Counted from the first letter of the stretch, positions 17,918-26,925 are shown. The stretch is 64,000 nt of DNA from Pseudoduganella rivuli (GCF_009674485.1 NZ_WKJJ01000009.1:248001-312000); one strand, 5' to 3'. Program-made: numbers and translations. Notes: generated by a model not told the origin, from the sequence alone.

Positions 17918-19198
17918 TTACAGCGCGTAGCGCACCACGTTGTCGCTCCACTCGAACGCCGCCACTTCCAGTTCCACCAGTTCGTCGGTGGACATTTCCA
18001 GGTCGCGCAAGGTCGGATCGATCTTGTGGTCCAGCTCTTCGACCTGTTCCAGGCATTCGGCCAGTTGCAGCAATTCGCCGAAGAAGCCCTGGCGGTACAT
18101 CAGCGCATCGGCCACTTCATCGATGACGGGGATTTGCGTGAGGATTTCTTCCATCGGCAAGCCGAACAGCGTATCCATCAGCGACATGATGCCGACCGTG
18201 AATGCGATGTCGGACACGTGCTGGTGTTTCGGGCGCAGTTTATGGGCCAGCAACTCCAGCAGGCGGCCGCGCGTGGTGGCCAGCATCAGCAGCGGCGTCA
18301 TGCTGTGGCCGCGCTTGGCCGGTTCCGCATATAGCATGATTTGCAGCCAGCGCTGCAACTGGCGGCGTCCCAGGATGGTCACGGCCTGGCTCAGCGAATC
18401 GATACGCTGGCGCGCGCCGACCGCCGGCGTATTCACGAGGCGCAGCAGGTTCAGCGCCAGCGACACGTCTTTCTTGATGGCGCGTTCGATATCCACATTG
18501 TCGGCATCGGACGTCACCAGGGTCATCAGTTCCATCAGCGCCAGCTGCGACGGCGACAGTTTCTTGCCGCTCATGATGATCGGCTTGGCGAAATAATAGC
18601 CCTGGAAGAAATCAAAGCCCAGGTCCAGGCAATTCTTGAATTCATCGCGCGTTTCGACTTTTTCCGCCACCAGCTTCTTGCCGTCCTGCTTGAAGCGGGG
18701 CGCCATTTTCATCAGGGTCGGCAAGTCCGTATTGCGCATGTTCATTTTCACGTACTCGATCAGGGGCAGCAGCGACTGCACCTGGCCGGTTTCCGCCGTC
18801 ACGTCGTCGAGCGCGAAGCGGAAGCCCTGCTCCACCAGTTCCGCCATGCGCGACAGCACGGGCGGTGTGGCTTCCATGTTTTCCGTGATTTCCAGGATGA
18901 CTTTTTCCTTCGGCAGGAAACCCCAGATATCGCTCATGATGGTGTCGGCGTCGACATTGACGAAGCCCAGCGCATCGCCAATGACTTTTTCCATGCCCAG
19001 CTGGGCAGCATGCGCCAGCACGGACGCGGTGGCGCCGAGATCGGACGTGACATTGGCCGGGCCGATCGGTGCGTTGCGGAATAACAACTCATAGCCGAAC
19101 AGCGCCTGGTTACGGTCCAACAGGGGCTGCCTTCCGAGATAAAACTCGCGTACACGCAAGTTTTTCGAAGCGGAATCGTGGGAAGAGAGATCGATCAT
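17918..19198 (-). CDS. EAL-HDOD signalling protein with degenerate EAL domain
   Basis: Two-domain protein of 426 residues of the YuxH/CdgJ type. The N-terminal half is an EAL fold, but the EAL signature reads YELLFRN, the usual DDFGTG is replaced by LDDVTAETG, and only QGYYFAKP near its end is well kept, so c-di-GMP hydrolysis is unlikely. The C-terminal half is an HDOD domain (SPSQLALMELMTLV onward, with RRQLQRWLQIML). Related proteins influence motility and surface behaviour. ATG 19198 with AGGAAA upstream is preferred over the in-frame ATG at 19252. Confidence 0.85.
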   Translation of the reverse strand: MIDLSSHDSASKNLRVREFYLGRQPLLDRNQALFGYELLFRNAPIGPANVTSDLGATASVLAHAAQLGMEKVIGDALGFVNVDADTIMSDIWGFLPKEKVILEITENMEATPPVLSRMAELVEQGFRFALDDVTAETGQVQSLLPLIEYVKMNMRNTDLPTLMKMAPRFKQDGKKLVAEKVETRDEFKNCLDLGFDFFQGYYFAKPIIMSGKKLSPSQLALMELMTLVTSDADNVDIERAIKKDVSLALNLLRLVNTPAVGARQRIDSLSQAVTILGRRQLQRWLQIMLYAEPAKRGHSMTPLLMLATTRGRLLELLAHKLRPKHQHVSDIAFTVGIMSLMDTLFGLPMEEILTQIPVIDEVADALMYRQGFFGELLQLAECLEQVEELDHKIDPTLRDLEMSTDELVELEVAAFEWSDNVVRYAL

Positions 19199-19332
19199 GG
19201 CGTTTTCCTGCTGGTGGGAACTAAAAATGTGCCGAAACATGCCGATGAGCAATAGAAGCCCATCGTTATTATGGTTTTACTGATATTTTGGCATCAATTG
19301 CCGCCCTTGTCGCGGAGAATTTCAGGTGGCAA

Positions 19333-20100
19333 CTAACCTTGCGGCAGGCCATCGATGAACAATTTCAGCTCGCCCTGGGCAAACGCGGTCCACTGTTCAT
19401 TCGTGGTCAGCGGCTGCGTGACGATCACAGCGACACGGTCGTTTGGCGTCGTCACTTCGGAAAAGTCCACTTTCACGTCTTCATCCGACAACAGGGCCGT
19501 CTCGAACGGATATTGCCGCACCAGGTAATGCAAATTTGTCGAGCAATGGGCCCACAGTTCACCGCCGGACGACAGCATCATGTTGAACGTGCCGTGGGCG
19601 GCGATTTCCGCCACCAGCGCCGCCAGCACGGGGCGCAGCTCATCGCGGCCCGGGCAGCAATCGCCAAAGCGGCGTCGCAAGGTTTGCAGGATGTAGCAAA
19701 AGGCCCGCTCGCTGTCCGTGGTGCCGACCGGACGGTAAGCGCCATCGAGCTGCGGATGGAATTCCTTCAAGTCGCCGTTGTGCGCAAACACCCAGTATTT
19801 GCCCCACAGCTCGCGCACGAACGGATGGCAGTTTTCCAGGTTCACTTCCCCCTGCGTGGCCTTGCGGATGTGCGCAATGACGTTCTTGGATTTGATCGGG
19901 TACTTCTTGATCAAGTCCGCGATGGGTGAATCCACGGCCGGCTGGTGGTCGACGAAATGGCGCACGCCGGCGCCCTCGAAAAACGCGATGCCCCAGCCAT
20001 CCTGGTGCGTATCGGTGCGGCCGCCGCGCATGGCGAAGCCGGTAAAGCTGAACACGATGTCCGTTGGGACGTTACAGTTCATTCCGAGGAGTTGGCACAT
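19333..20100 (-). CDS. Class II glutamine amidotransferase (YafJ/EgtC-like)
   Basis: N-terminal-nucleophile glutamine amidotransferase domain of 255 residues with no synthase partner domain. It starts MCQLLGMNCNVP, so Cys2 becomes the catalytic N-terminal cysteine; this decides ATG 20100 over an in-frame start 33 bases upstream. The pocket motifs RGGRTDTHQDGWGIAF, IAHIRKAT and FAHNGDL follow. Stand-alone proteins of this kind (YafJ) are widespread and their acceptor is usually unknown. The ribosome site is weak. Neighbouring genes do not suggest a pathway. Confidence 0.88.
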   Translation of the reverse strand: MCQLLGMNCNVPTDIVFSFTGFAMRGGRTDTHQDGWGIAFFEGAGVRHFVDHQPAVDSPIADLIKKYPIKSKNVIAHIRKATQGEVNLENCHPFVRELWGKYWVFAHNGDLKEFHPQLDGAYRPVGTTDSERAFCYILQTLRRRFGDCCPGRDELRPVLAALVAEIAAHGTFNMMLSSGGELWAHCSTNLHYLVRQYPFETALLSDEDVKVDFSEVTTPNDRVAVIVTQPLTTNEQWTAFAQGELKLFIDGLPQG

Positions 20101-20163
20101 GGGGTAACAAGGCAAGTTGCTGCAAAACTGCACCTTATCATGTGCGAGGCCTGGAGGCGAGAG

Positions 20164-20182
20164 CCAGGGCCGCGGGCCCTGG
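20164..20182 (-). terminator. Possible stem-loop terminator after the DUF3567 gene
   Basis: A perfect 8-bp stem, CCAGGGCC and GGCCCTGG, with a GCG loop lies 16 bases past the DUF3567 stop. It has no T-run, so its activity as a terminator is uncertain. Confidence 0.35.
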
Positions 20183-20197
20183 CCGTGGTACGGAAAA

Positions 20198-20455
20198 TCA
20201 ATGCAGTAACACCGGCTGGCTCATTAACGGTTCGTAGTTGCCCAGGAATTCATCGACCTCTTCCATCGTGGGCTCGCCGGCAATCAGCCGGTTGACGTCG
20301 CGGCGGAACGTTTGCGCCATCACGCCGGCAATGAAAATCTCGCGTTTCCCTCCCTTGTCCACGATTTCATAGCCGCCAAACCGCAGGGCTTCCAGTTCGC
20401 GGTCGGCACCAAACTCGACCACGCTGTACTGCTCGCTGTTGTAGATCAGGTTCAT
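20198..20455 (-). CDS. DUF3567 family protein
   Basis: Small protein of 85 residues beginning MNLIYNSEQYSVVEFG and containing GGYEIVDKGGKREIFI, matching my memory of the DUF3567 family of Burkholderiales. The family has no assigned function. No signal peptide, membrane helix or metal motif is visible. It stands alone between the ntrYX operon and the amidotransferase, on the same strand as both. Confidence 0.8.
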   Translation of the reverse strand: MNLIYNSEQYSVVEFGADRELEALRFGGYEIVDKGGKREIFIAGVMAQTFRRDVNRLIAGEPTMEEVDEFLGNYEPLMSQPVLLH

Positions 20456-20530
20456 GTCGTTTCCTTCGCGCTAATGGCGGGCACTGGGCGTGCCGCCTAC
20501 ACCATGGAGGTGAGGGCCTGGCTAAGGAAT

Positions 20531-20992
20531 TCAAGTGAGGTGGATGTGCCAGTTGGCTCCCAGTGTTAGCAAACCAACATAAGGCGCATTTTCCAGCATG
20601 CCGTGCAACTGGCCGGCATGCTCCGCATTAGCCAGGCTGATCAACAGCCGCGCCGGCGGACGGCGCAGCAGCCGATTCAATGATACGCGCAAAACCAGGT
20701 TGCCGGCGCAGCACAGGCAGCCCGGTGCGATGCGCACCACAGTCACTTGCGGTGCGCAATCGGCGAGCGGCGAATTGGCGCTGGCCAGGCCTTCGAGGAT
20801 GACAGCGGTGGGAACGTCGGGCGACGCCGCGATGGCGGCATGGATGGCCGCTTCGCGGGCCGCCGGCGTGGGACCGGTGACCACCGTGGTGATCGTGAGG
20901 ACGGGGGCGGATGGGCCCGCAGGCCCGGCGGAAGTTCCGCTTGCTCCGCCGCCCGTTGCGCCGGCGGCCAGGCCGCCAGCAGGCGCCGTCAT
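20531..20992 (-). CDS. Small CobW-like protein with GCLCC motif but no P-loop
   Basis: Protein of 153 residues that I cannot name. After a Gly/Ala-rich N-terminus it has VVTGPTPAAREA where CobW/P47K GTPases have their P-loop, but without the GKT/S lysine. It then has VILEGLAS and IAPGCLCCAGNLVLR, the metal-binding GCxCC motif of CobW metallochaperones, and RPPARLLISLANAEHAGQL, resembling the strand after it in that family. A stand-alone degenerate CobW-like domain is the best reading, by motif inspection only. Its ATG overlaps the NtrX-like stop as ATGA, so it is translated with the two-component system. Confidence 0.6.
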   Translation of the reverse strand: MTAPAGGLAAGATGGGASGTSAGPAGPSAPVLTITTVVTGPTPAAREAAIHAAIAASPDVPTAVILEGLASANSPLADCAPQVTVVRIAPGCLCCAGNLVLRVSLNRLLRRPPARLLISLANAEHAGQLHGMLENAPYVGLLTLGANWHIHLT

Positions 20993-21711
20993 TGGTTCTT
21001 CTTGGCCAGCTTGCCGGGCTCGACGCCCAGTTGCTTGAGCTTGCGGTACAGGTGGGTGCGCTCCAGGCCGGTTTTCTCGGCCACGCGCGTCATGGAACCG
21101 CCTTCGCGGCCCAGGTGGTGTTCGAAGTACATGCGTTCGAACGCGTCGCGCGCTTCACGCAGCGGCAAGTCGAACGACAGGTTGAACATGTGGCCTTCGC
21201 CCGCCGTCACGCTGGCGCCGCGCACGGCCGCATGGCCTGGCGCCACGCTGGCCGCGGCAAACGGTGCGCCGGCGGCAATTGCGCCATCTTCCGGCGGCGG
21301 CGCCACGGCGGGACGCGGCGCCAGCGCCGGTGCGCGCGCCACTTCCTGCGCACGGCTCAAGCCGGCCTGCACTGCCTTCAGCAGCTTTTGCATGGCGATC
21401 GGTTTTTCCAGGAAGTTCAGTGCGCCAATGCGCGTCGCTTCCACGGCCGTATCAATGGTCGCGTGGCCGGACATCATGATGACCGGCATGGTCAGCAAGC
21501 CGTCGCGCTGCCACTCCTTGAGCAACGTGACACCGTCGGTATCCGGCATCCAGATATCCAGCAAGACCAAGTCAGGCGCGCCTTGCGCACGCGCCTCGCG
21601 CGCCTGCTGCGCGTTTTCGGCAAGTTGTATCGCATGTCCCTCGTCGCTCAGAATTTCAGAGAGCAACTCGCGGATACCCATTTCGTCATCGACTACCAGA
21701 ATGTTCGCCAT
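20989..21711 (-). CDS. NtrX-like response regulator without AAA+ domain
   Basis: Response regulator of 240 residues. The receiver domain has the acidic pair Asp8/Asp9, phosphoacceptor Asp52 (LVLLDIWMP), MMSGHAT and the conserved lysine in LEKPI. A low-complexity Ala/Pro linker (about 125-165) joins it to a C-terminal Fis-type helix-turn-helix (SMTRVAEKTGLERTHLYRKL). The sigma-54 AAA+ domain of classic NtrX is absent, so it cannot directly drive sigma-54 promoters. It lies 85 bases downstream of the NtrY-like kinase. Confidence 0.9.
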   Translation of the reverse strand: MANILVVDDEMGIRELLSEILSDEGHAIQLAENAQQAREARAQGAPDLVLLDIWMPDTDGVTLLKEWQRDGLLTMPVIMMSGHATIDTAVEATRIGALNFLEKPIAMQKLLKAVQAGLSRAQEVARAPALAPRPAVAPPPEDGAIAAGAPFAAASVAPGHAAVRGASVTAGEGHMFNLSFDLPLREARDAFERMYFEHHLGREGGSMTRVAEKTGLERTHLYRKLKQLGVEPGKLAKKNQ

Positions 21712-21796
21712 CTATCCCTGCCTTTTATACATTTCGCTGGACATGAAGCATTGTAATGCTTGCACGGCTCGCGATGATTTTATTAGTCTTTCAATA

Positions 21797-24097
21797 TTAT
21801 GCCAACTGCACCGGTGCCAACTTTAACAGCAAAATCAGCATCGAAGCGCCACTTCTATCGACATGGTTCTGGATATCGATCCGTCCCCCGTGCTCGTCGA
21901 TAATCTTCTTCACCATCGCCAGGCCCAGACCGGTGCCGCGCGCTTTCGACGTGACATACGGTTCGAACGCGCGCGCCAGGATTTTAGGCGCAAATCCGGG
22001 GCCGTTATCCGAAATTATCAGGCGCACGGCAGTGCGGGTTCCCCCGTCCGCGCCCTGATAATGGATCGCCTCGGTGACGACGTCGATGCGAGGTTCGGCC
22101 GAGCCAGGTGGCAAGTCCGCCATCGCATCCTGTGCATTCTGTAATAAATTGTGGATGACCTGGCGTAATTGGCCGGCGTCGCCCATTACATGCGGCAAGT
22201 CCGGCGCCAGCGCCAGGTGGATAATATCGTTGCCTTCGCCGGTAATGTACAGGTTAAGGATCTCTTCCACCAGTGCATTCAGGTCCAGGGATTCAAGGAT
22301 GGCGGGCGGCGTGCGGGCGTAATCGCGGAAGTCGTCCACCATGCGCTTCATGGCGGCCACCTGGTTGACGATCGTCGAGGTGGCCTTGTTCAGCAGGTCA
22401 ATGTCCGGTTGCTCCTCGAGCTTGCTTTCAAGCTTGTATTGCAACCGTTCCGCCGACAGCTGGATAGGCGTCAGCGGGTTTTTAATTTCATGGGCCAGGC
22501 GGCGCGCCACTTCGCCCCAGGCGATCGAACGCTGGGCGGAAATCACGTCGGAGATATCGTCGAACACGATGATATAGCCACTGCCGCTTTCGACCGGCAG
22601 GCGCGAACCGCGCATCAGCAGGGTCAAATCATGTTCTTCTTCGCTGCCGGGCGGGCGGGGAATGTCGACCTGGCGCTGCCAGTGCAGGCGCTGCGCATTG
22701 CGGCCCGCAGCCGACGAATGGGCGCTCTGCGCGGAAAACGCCGCCACCACGGCATTGGCGAAATCCTGCAGCGACTCGATTTGCGTCAGCTGCTGGCCGA
22801 TCAAGGTCACGCCCGCATGCTGCAGGATGCGCTCGACGGAATCATTGCACGACACCAGGCGGAATTCGCCATCGAGCACCATCACGCCGGCCGACATATT
22901 GGCCAGCACGGATTCCAGGTGGGCCTTGGCGTTTTGCAGCGCGGCCCGGTTGCGCTCGACGGCGCTGCGCGCCTCCGACAGCTGGCGCGTCATGGTGTTG
23001 AACGATTGCGTCAGGGTGCCCAACTCATCGGAACTGGCGACGATAGGCCGCGGCGACAAGTCGCCGCCCGCCACCGCGCGCGTGCCTTCGGCCAGCAGCA
23101 ACAACGGCTGCGCCAGATCGTTGGCGATCAGGAAGGCGGCGGCAATGGCGCCAAACACGGCCAGCAGCAACGTCAACGTCAGCGTCTCGATGTACATCTT
23201 GCGCAGGCCGACGCGGGCCACGAAACGCTCTTTATATTCACTGTACGCGGTGCGCAGGATCTTGCCGTTGGCCGCCAGCTGCACCGGCACGGCCTGGATG
23301 ATTTGCAGGTAGCGGGGCGCCAGGTGCGCGCCGTTCGGCTGCACCGGATCGGGAATGGCGATCAGCACGCGCACGCGCAACTGGTTGGCGGCGTCCGGCG
23401 CGGGCGGCGGCGGCGCCCCCACGCGGTCGTCGCGCAATTCGCTGCTGTCTTCCGCCATCGCATACGCCTGCTCGCTCTTGGCCGTGGCCAGCATCGACGA
23501 ATTGGGCAAATCCGCCGACAGGTTGATGCGCTGCGGCCCGGTGGCGGACACGATCAGCCCCCCTTCCGCATCGACGATGATGGCGCTCTGGGTGCCGGGA
23601 TGGGTCTTCACGAAACGCGACAGGATCGCGGGCGCCGCATAAAATTGTTCTTCCGCCAGCAGGTTGGAGGTCTTCTTGGCCTGCGTGCTGAGGTCGATGA
23701 CGGCTTTGTCGAGCGCATCGCGACCCAGGTTCAGGCCGGCGTCGAGCGCTTCTTCGATGCGCACGTTGAACCACGATTCAATCGAATGGGACACGAACTG
23801 CACGGACACCAGGAAGATCACGAGACCGGGCAACACGCCGATGCCGGCAAACAGCAGCACCAGCCGCGTCATCAGGCGGGAACCGAATTTGCCCGCCTTG
23901 TAGCGTGAGTACAGGCGGAACAGCGATACGCCGACCAGGATCAGCAGCGCCAGCGCGACGGCGGCGTTCAGGCCCAGCAGCCAGCCGTAATAGCGGTCGA
24001 AGAAGCCGGAATTGTCGGAAGCGGACGCCAGCAGGAACAGCAGGATGCTGACCAGCGCGCCGGCGACGACGAACACATACCGCAATGCTGGCGCCAC
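21797..24097 (-). CDS. NtrY-like sensor histidine kinase
   Basis: Inner-membrane histidine kinase of 766 residues. Three N-terminal membrane helices lie in residues 5-125, then an extracytoplasmic region, a fourth helix (TLLLAVFGAIAAAFLIAND), a HAMP domain, a PAS domain (MSAGVMVLDGEFRLVSCND) and the kinase core. His536 in RRLAHEIKNPLTP is the phosphorylation site; ATP-lid motifs are NLLQNAQDAM, DNGPGF and GTGLGLAMVKK. This layout matches NtrY. Partner is the regulator directly downstream. The stop abuts the DUF4390 gene (they meet at 24097/24098), so the operon runs rsmB-DUF4390-ntrY-ntrX-CobW-like. Confidence 0.93.
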   Translation of the reverse strand: MAPALRYVFVVAGALVSILLFLLASASDNSGFFDRYYGWLLGLNAAVALALLILVGVSLFRLYSRYKAGKFGSRLMTRLVLLFAGIGVLPGLVIFLVSVQFVSHSIESWFNVRIEEALDAGLNLGRDALDKAVIDLSTQAKKTSNLLAEEQFYAAPAILSRFVKTHPGTQSAIIVDAEGGLIVSATGPQRINLSADLPNSSMLATAKSEQAYAMAEDSSELRDDRVGAPPPPAPDAANQLRVRVLIAIPDPVQPNGAHLAPRYLQIIQAVPVQLAANGKILRTAYSEYKERFVARVGLRKMYIETLTLTLLLAVFGAIAAAFLIANDLAQPLLLLAEGTRAVAGGDLSPRPIVASSDELGTLTQSFNTMTRQLSEARSAVERNRAALQNAKAHLESVLANMSAGVMVLDGEFRLVSCNDSVERILQHAGVTLIGQQLTQIESLQDFANAVVAAFSAQSAHSSAAGRNAQRLHWQRQVDIPRPPGSEEEHDLTLLMRGSRLPVESGSGYIIVFDDISDVISAQRSIAWGEVARRLAHEIKNPLTPIQLSAERLQYKLESKLEEQPDIDLLNKATSTIVNQVAAMKRMVDDFRDYARTPPAILESLDLNALVEEILNLYITGEGNDIIHLALAPDLPHVMGDAGQLRQVIHNLLQNAQDAMADLPPGSAEPRIDVVTEAIHYQGADGGTRTAVRLIISDNGPGFAPKILARAFEPYVTSKARGTGLGLAMVKKIIDEHGGRIDIQNHVDRSGASMLILLLKLAPVQLA

Positions 24098-24673
24098 TTA
24101 TTCCGCCCTGTACTGGAAGGTTTTTTTGCTTTCCAGGCGCCATTCGCTGTTATTGAATGCATTGACCTGGATCGGCTTGGGCAGGTAATCGCGGTCCAGG
24201 CGCATGCGCAGCGAGACGTTATACACCTCGCCGGGCTTCAACTGGTTGCGCTGCGCGATCACCCAGCGGCTGGGACGCCGGATCAAGAATAGCGCGTCAT
24301 CGAGCGTGGCAAACGATTGCTGCACGCTGCCGACGATGCCGACGTGGTATTGCCGCGTCAGCACGTTGTAGGAGATGCGGGCCGTGCGCTTGACCCGCAC
24401 GGCTTTTTCATCGACCCAATACCAGCGCGGACGTGTCAGCTCGACTTCCGTCGTGAAATACAGCGGCACGCCGGACAGCAGCACGTCTTCCAGGCCATGA
24501 TTCAATTCGAATGAATAGGCGGCGGACAGGCGGTAGCCCTCTTCCGCCGCTTCAATGAAATTGCGCGTGATTTCGACTGTGTCGTCCGATGCCTGCGCCG
24601 GCAGTGCGCACGCAAGCACCATCAGCAACTGCAGCAACTGCAAGACGAGTTGTCGAAAAAAGCGTCGCGTCAC
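24098..24673 (-). CDS. DUF4390 family exported protein
   Basis: Exported protein of 191 residues from the preferred GTG 24673. It begins with an Arg-rich, Leu-rich signal peptide ending ALPAQA, followed by a beta-rich body (EITRNFIEAAEEGYRLSAAY, RWYWVDEKAVRV). I recognise it as DUF4390, a family regularly found just upstream of NtrY-type kinases in betaproteobacteria, which suggests an envelope-sensing link. ATG 24739 is an alternative start that overlaps the end of rsmB by eight bases and adds 22 residues before the signal. No clear ribosome site precedes either start. Confidence 0.78.
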   Translation of the reverse strand: MTRRFFRQLVLQLLQLLMVLACALPAQASDDTVEITRNFIEAAEEGYRLSAAYSFELNHGLEDVLLSGVPLYFTTEVELTRPRWYWVDEKAVRVKRTARISYNVLTRQYHVGIVGSVQQSFATLDDALFLIRRPSRWVIAQRNQLKPGEVYNVSLRMRLDRDYLPKPIQVNAFNNSEWRLESKKTFQYRAE

Positions 24674-24731
24674 GAGAAAGCCGGTACGTTGTGAATCTGA
24701 TAAATATAGAAAGGTGGCAACAACAGCAATA

Positions 24732-26771
24732 TTACGCATCTTTCTGGAACAATGCGTAGTACAGACCGTCATGATTCTGTTCGGCACCGCCGGTAGGCAG
24801 CAATTGGCCGGGCGCGTCGAGTCGGGTCGCGCCATGGCGCACCGCGAAAACGGCCGCCTGCGCCTCGGACTCTTGCGGCCACAACGAACATGTCACGAAC
24901 AGCAATTTACCATTGGGGGCCAGCATTTTCCAAAGGTTGTCGAGGATTTCACGGGAAAGTGTTGCAAGTTGGAGCGTGTCCGACTTGCGGCGCAGCCAGC
25001 GGATATCCGGGTGGCGGCGCACGATGCCGGACGCCGTGCACGGCACGTCCGCCACGATGCGGTCGAACAATTTGCCATCCCACCAGCTGTCGTGCTGCGC
25101 TTCGGCCGGCTGCAATTGCGCGGAAAAACCCAGGCGCTGCAAGTTTTCGCCGACCCGCTCCAGGCGCTTGGCATCGGCATCGAGCGCCGTCATGTCAACG
25201 TCGGCCAGTTCCAGGATGTGGCACGTTTTGCCGCCTGGCGCCGCGCAGGCATCCAGCACGCGCATGCCGTTTTGCACATCGAGCAAGGGCGCGGCCAACT
25301 GGGCGCCGGCATCCTGCACCGACACCACGCCATCGTCAAAGCCCGGAATCTGGTGCACGCCGACCGGCTTGGCCAGGCGCACGGCGTACCGGCCGACCTG
25401 GGTGGCGGCAATACCTGCCTCTTCCAGGGTGTTCAGATAATCGGCCACGGTGGCGCGGCGCGCATTGACACGCAGGGTCAGCGGCGGCGCCTCGTTGCCG
25501 GCAGCCAAAACCGCTTGCCAGTCTTTCGGGTACGCGGTGATCACGGCGTCGATCCACCACTGCGGGTAATTCCATTGCGCCACCGAATTGCCTTCCAGCG
25601 TTTCCAGCAATTCCTTGCGTTCACGCTGGAAGCGGCGCAGCACGGCATTCATCATGCTTTTCGCGCGGGCCGTGTCCGGATGCGCGCCGGCCGCCGTGAC
25701 GGTCTGGTCGACCACGGTGAACTGGCTGTACGCCTCGCTGCCGTCCGCGTCTTTCATCATCAGCGGCAGCGCGCAGGCCAGCAGCGCGCCCACCATCGGT
25801 TCCGGCGCTTTCGGCGCCATGATGCCGACCAGCGCATCGCTCCAGCCCAGCTTGCGCATGGCGCGGTAAGCGATATCCTGGATCGCGCCACGCGCCTGGG
25901 GCGTCGCCTGCGTATCATTGAAGACGATGGCCAGCGCCTGCGGCAACGCCATGCCTTCGCGCACGCGCACCACGGCGGCGGCCGCGCCCAGCAGGGCGAA
26001 CGCCAGCGAATCCGGCTTCACGTCGGCATTGAAACTGGTTTGCGGCGCGGTCTTGAAATCGCGGTGGTACGACGGGCGCAAGCCGTTTTCATTGAATTCG
26101 GAACGACGCGCGACCGGGGCGGCTGCCGGATCCGGCGTGCGCGGCGGGTTGGCTTTGACGGCGTGCGCGCGGTATGGGGCGCTGCCGGATGCGTCGTCGC
26201 GGCGGTTGAAACGTTCGGCGCGGAACGGGCCTTCGTCGCTGCGCGGGGTGCGCTCCGTGCGTTCGGCGCGGTATGGGGCCTTGCCATCGTCGCTGCGCGG
26301 GGCGCGTTCGGTGCGTTCGGTGCGGTATGGCGGTTTGCCGGCGGCATCGTCGCTGCGCGGGCCGCGTTCCGTGCGGTATGGTGCGTCGCTGCGGGCCGGG
26401 CGGTCACTGCGTTCGGTACGGAAAGGTGCATTGCCGGATGCGCCGTCGCGGGCCGGACGGTCGGTGCGCTCAGCACGCTCAGTACGATAGGGCGCTTTGC
26501 CAGGGACATCTTCGCGGGCAGGACGTTCGCCGCGGAGTGGCGCAGGCCGGTCTGCACCATATGGCGCGCCCGCCTGATCCGGACGTCCGCCCCCTGCGCG
26601 GAACGGCTTCGCGCCGTCGCCGCGTGGTGCACCGGCAGCGCCCTCCTTCGGCTTGCCACCCTGATATGGCGTCCCTTTGCCCGCCGCAGGACGGGCCGGC
26701 TTGCCTTTTGGCGGCGCAGGCGGTGTGGCGGGCTTGTTCAGTTTGAGGACGGGACGCTGCTTGTTCGACAT
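24732..26771 (-). CDS. rsmB: 16S rRNA (cytosine-C5) methyltransferase RsmB-like, with long repeat extension
   Basis: SAM-dependent m5C methyltransferase of the RsmB/NOP family, expected to modify 16S rRNA C967. The NusB-like RNA-binding region lies near residues 235-345. The catalytic domain has DACAAPGGKT (about 504), DVPCTASG (about 574) and VTCSLWPQES (about 625). The protein is 679 residues against about 430 for E. coli RsmB. The extra N-terminal 220 or so residues are low-complexity, rich in Arg, Pro, Asp and Gly, with six copies of a [YF]R[TA]ER repeat. Start MSNKQRPVLKLNKP at ATG 26771. Confidence 0.9.
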   Translation of the reverse strand: MSNKQRPVLKLNKPATPPAPPKGKPARPAAGKGTPYQGGKPKEGAAGAPRGDGAKPFRAGGGRPDQAGAPYGADRPAPLRGERPAREDVPGKAPYRTERAERTDRPARDGASGNAPFRTERSDRPARSDAPYRTERGPRSDDAAGKPPYRTERTERAPRSDDGKAPYRAERTERTPRSDEGPFRAERFNRRDDASGSAPYRAHAVKANPPRTPDPAAAPVARRSEFNENGLRPSYHRDFKTAPQTSFNADVKPDSLAFALLGAAAAVVRVREGMALPQALAIVFNDTQATPQARGAIQDIAYRAMRKLGWSDALVGIMAPKAPEPMVGALLACALPLMMKDADGSEAYSQFTVVDQTVTAAGAHPDTARAKSMMNAVLRRFQRERKELLETLEGNSVAQWNYPQWWIDAVITAYPKDWQAVLAAGNEAPPLTLRVNARRATVADYLNTLEEAGIAATQVGRYAVRLAKPVGVHQIPGFDDGVVSVQDAGAQLAAPLLDVQNGMRVLDACAAPGGKTCHILELADVDMTALDADAKRLERVGENLQRLGFSAQLQPAEAQHDSWWDGKLFDRIVADVPCTASGIVRRHPDIRWLRRKSDTLQLATLSREILDNLWKMLAPNGKLLFVTCSLWPQESEAQAAVFAVRHGATRLDAPGQLLPTGGAEQNHDGLYYALFQKDA
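26140..26560. repeat. Imperfect tandem repeats inside the 5' part of rsmB
   Basis: On the plus strand the phrase GTGCGTTCGG(T/C)GCGGTATGG recurs with small changes, interleaved with CGTCGCTGCGCGGG. It encodes the [YF]R[TA]ER repeats of the RsmB N-terminal extension. Unit length varies from about 36 to 66 bases and stays in frame. Confidence 0.7.
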
Positions 26772-26925
26772 ATCGGAATTCCAGAGAGGGGGCCGCGCCC
26801 GTCACCGGTAGGGTCCGGCTGCCATTCGCGCGTAATACTATATAAAGGCAGCATTGTAACCCGCGTTTGGCCCAATTCTTGCTCAGACGGCCGAATTTGG
26901 CGACACCGCGCTACCCAGCCACCCG

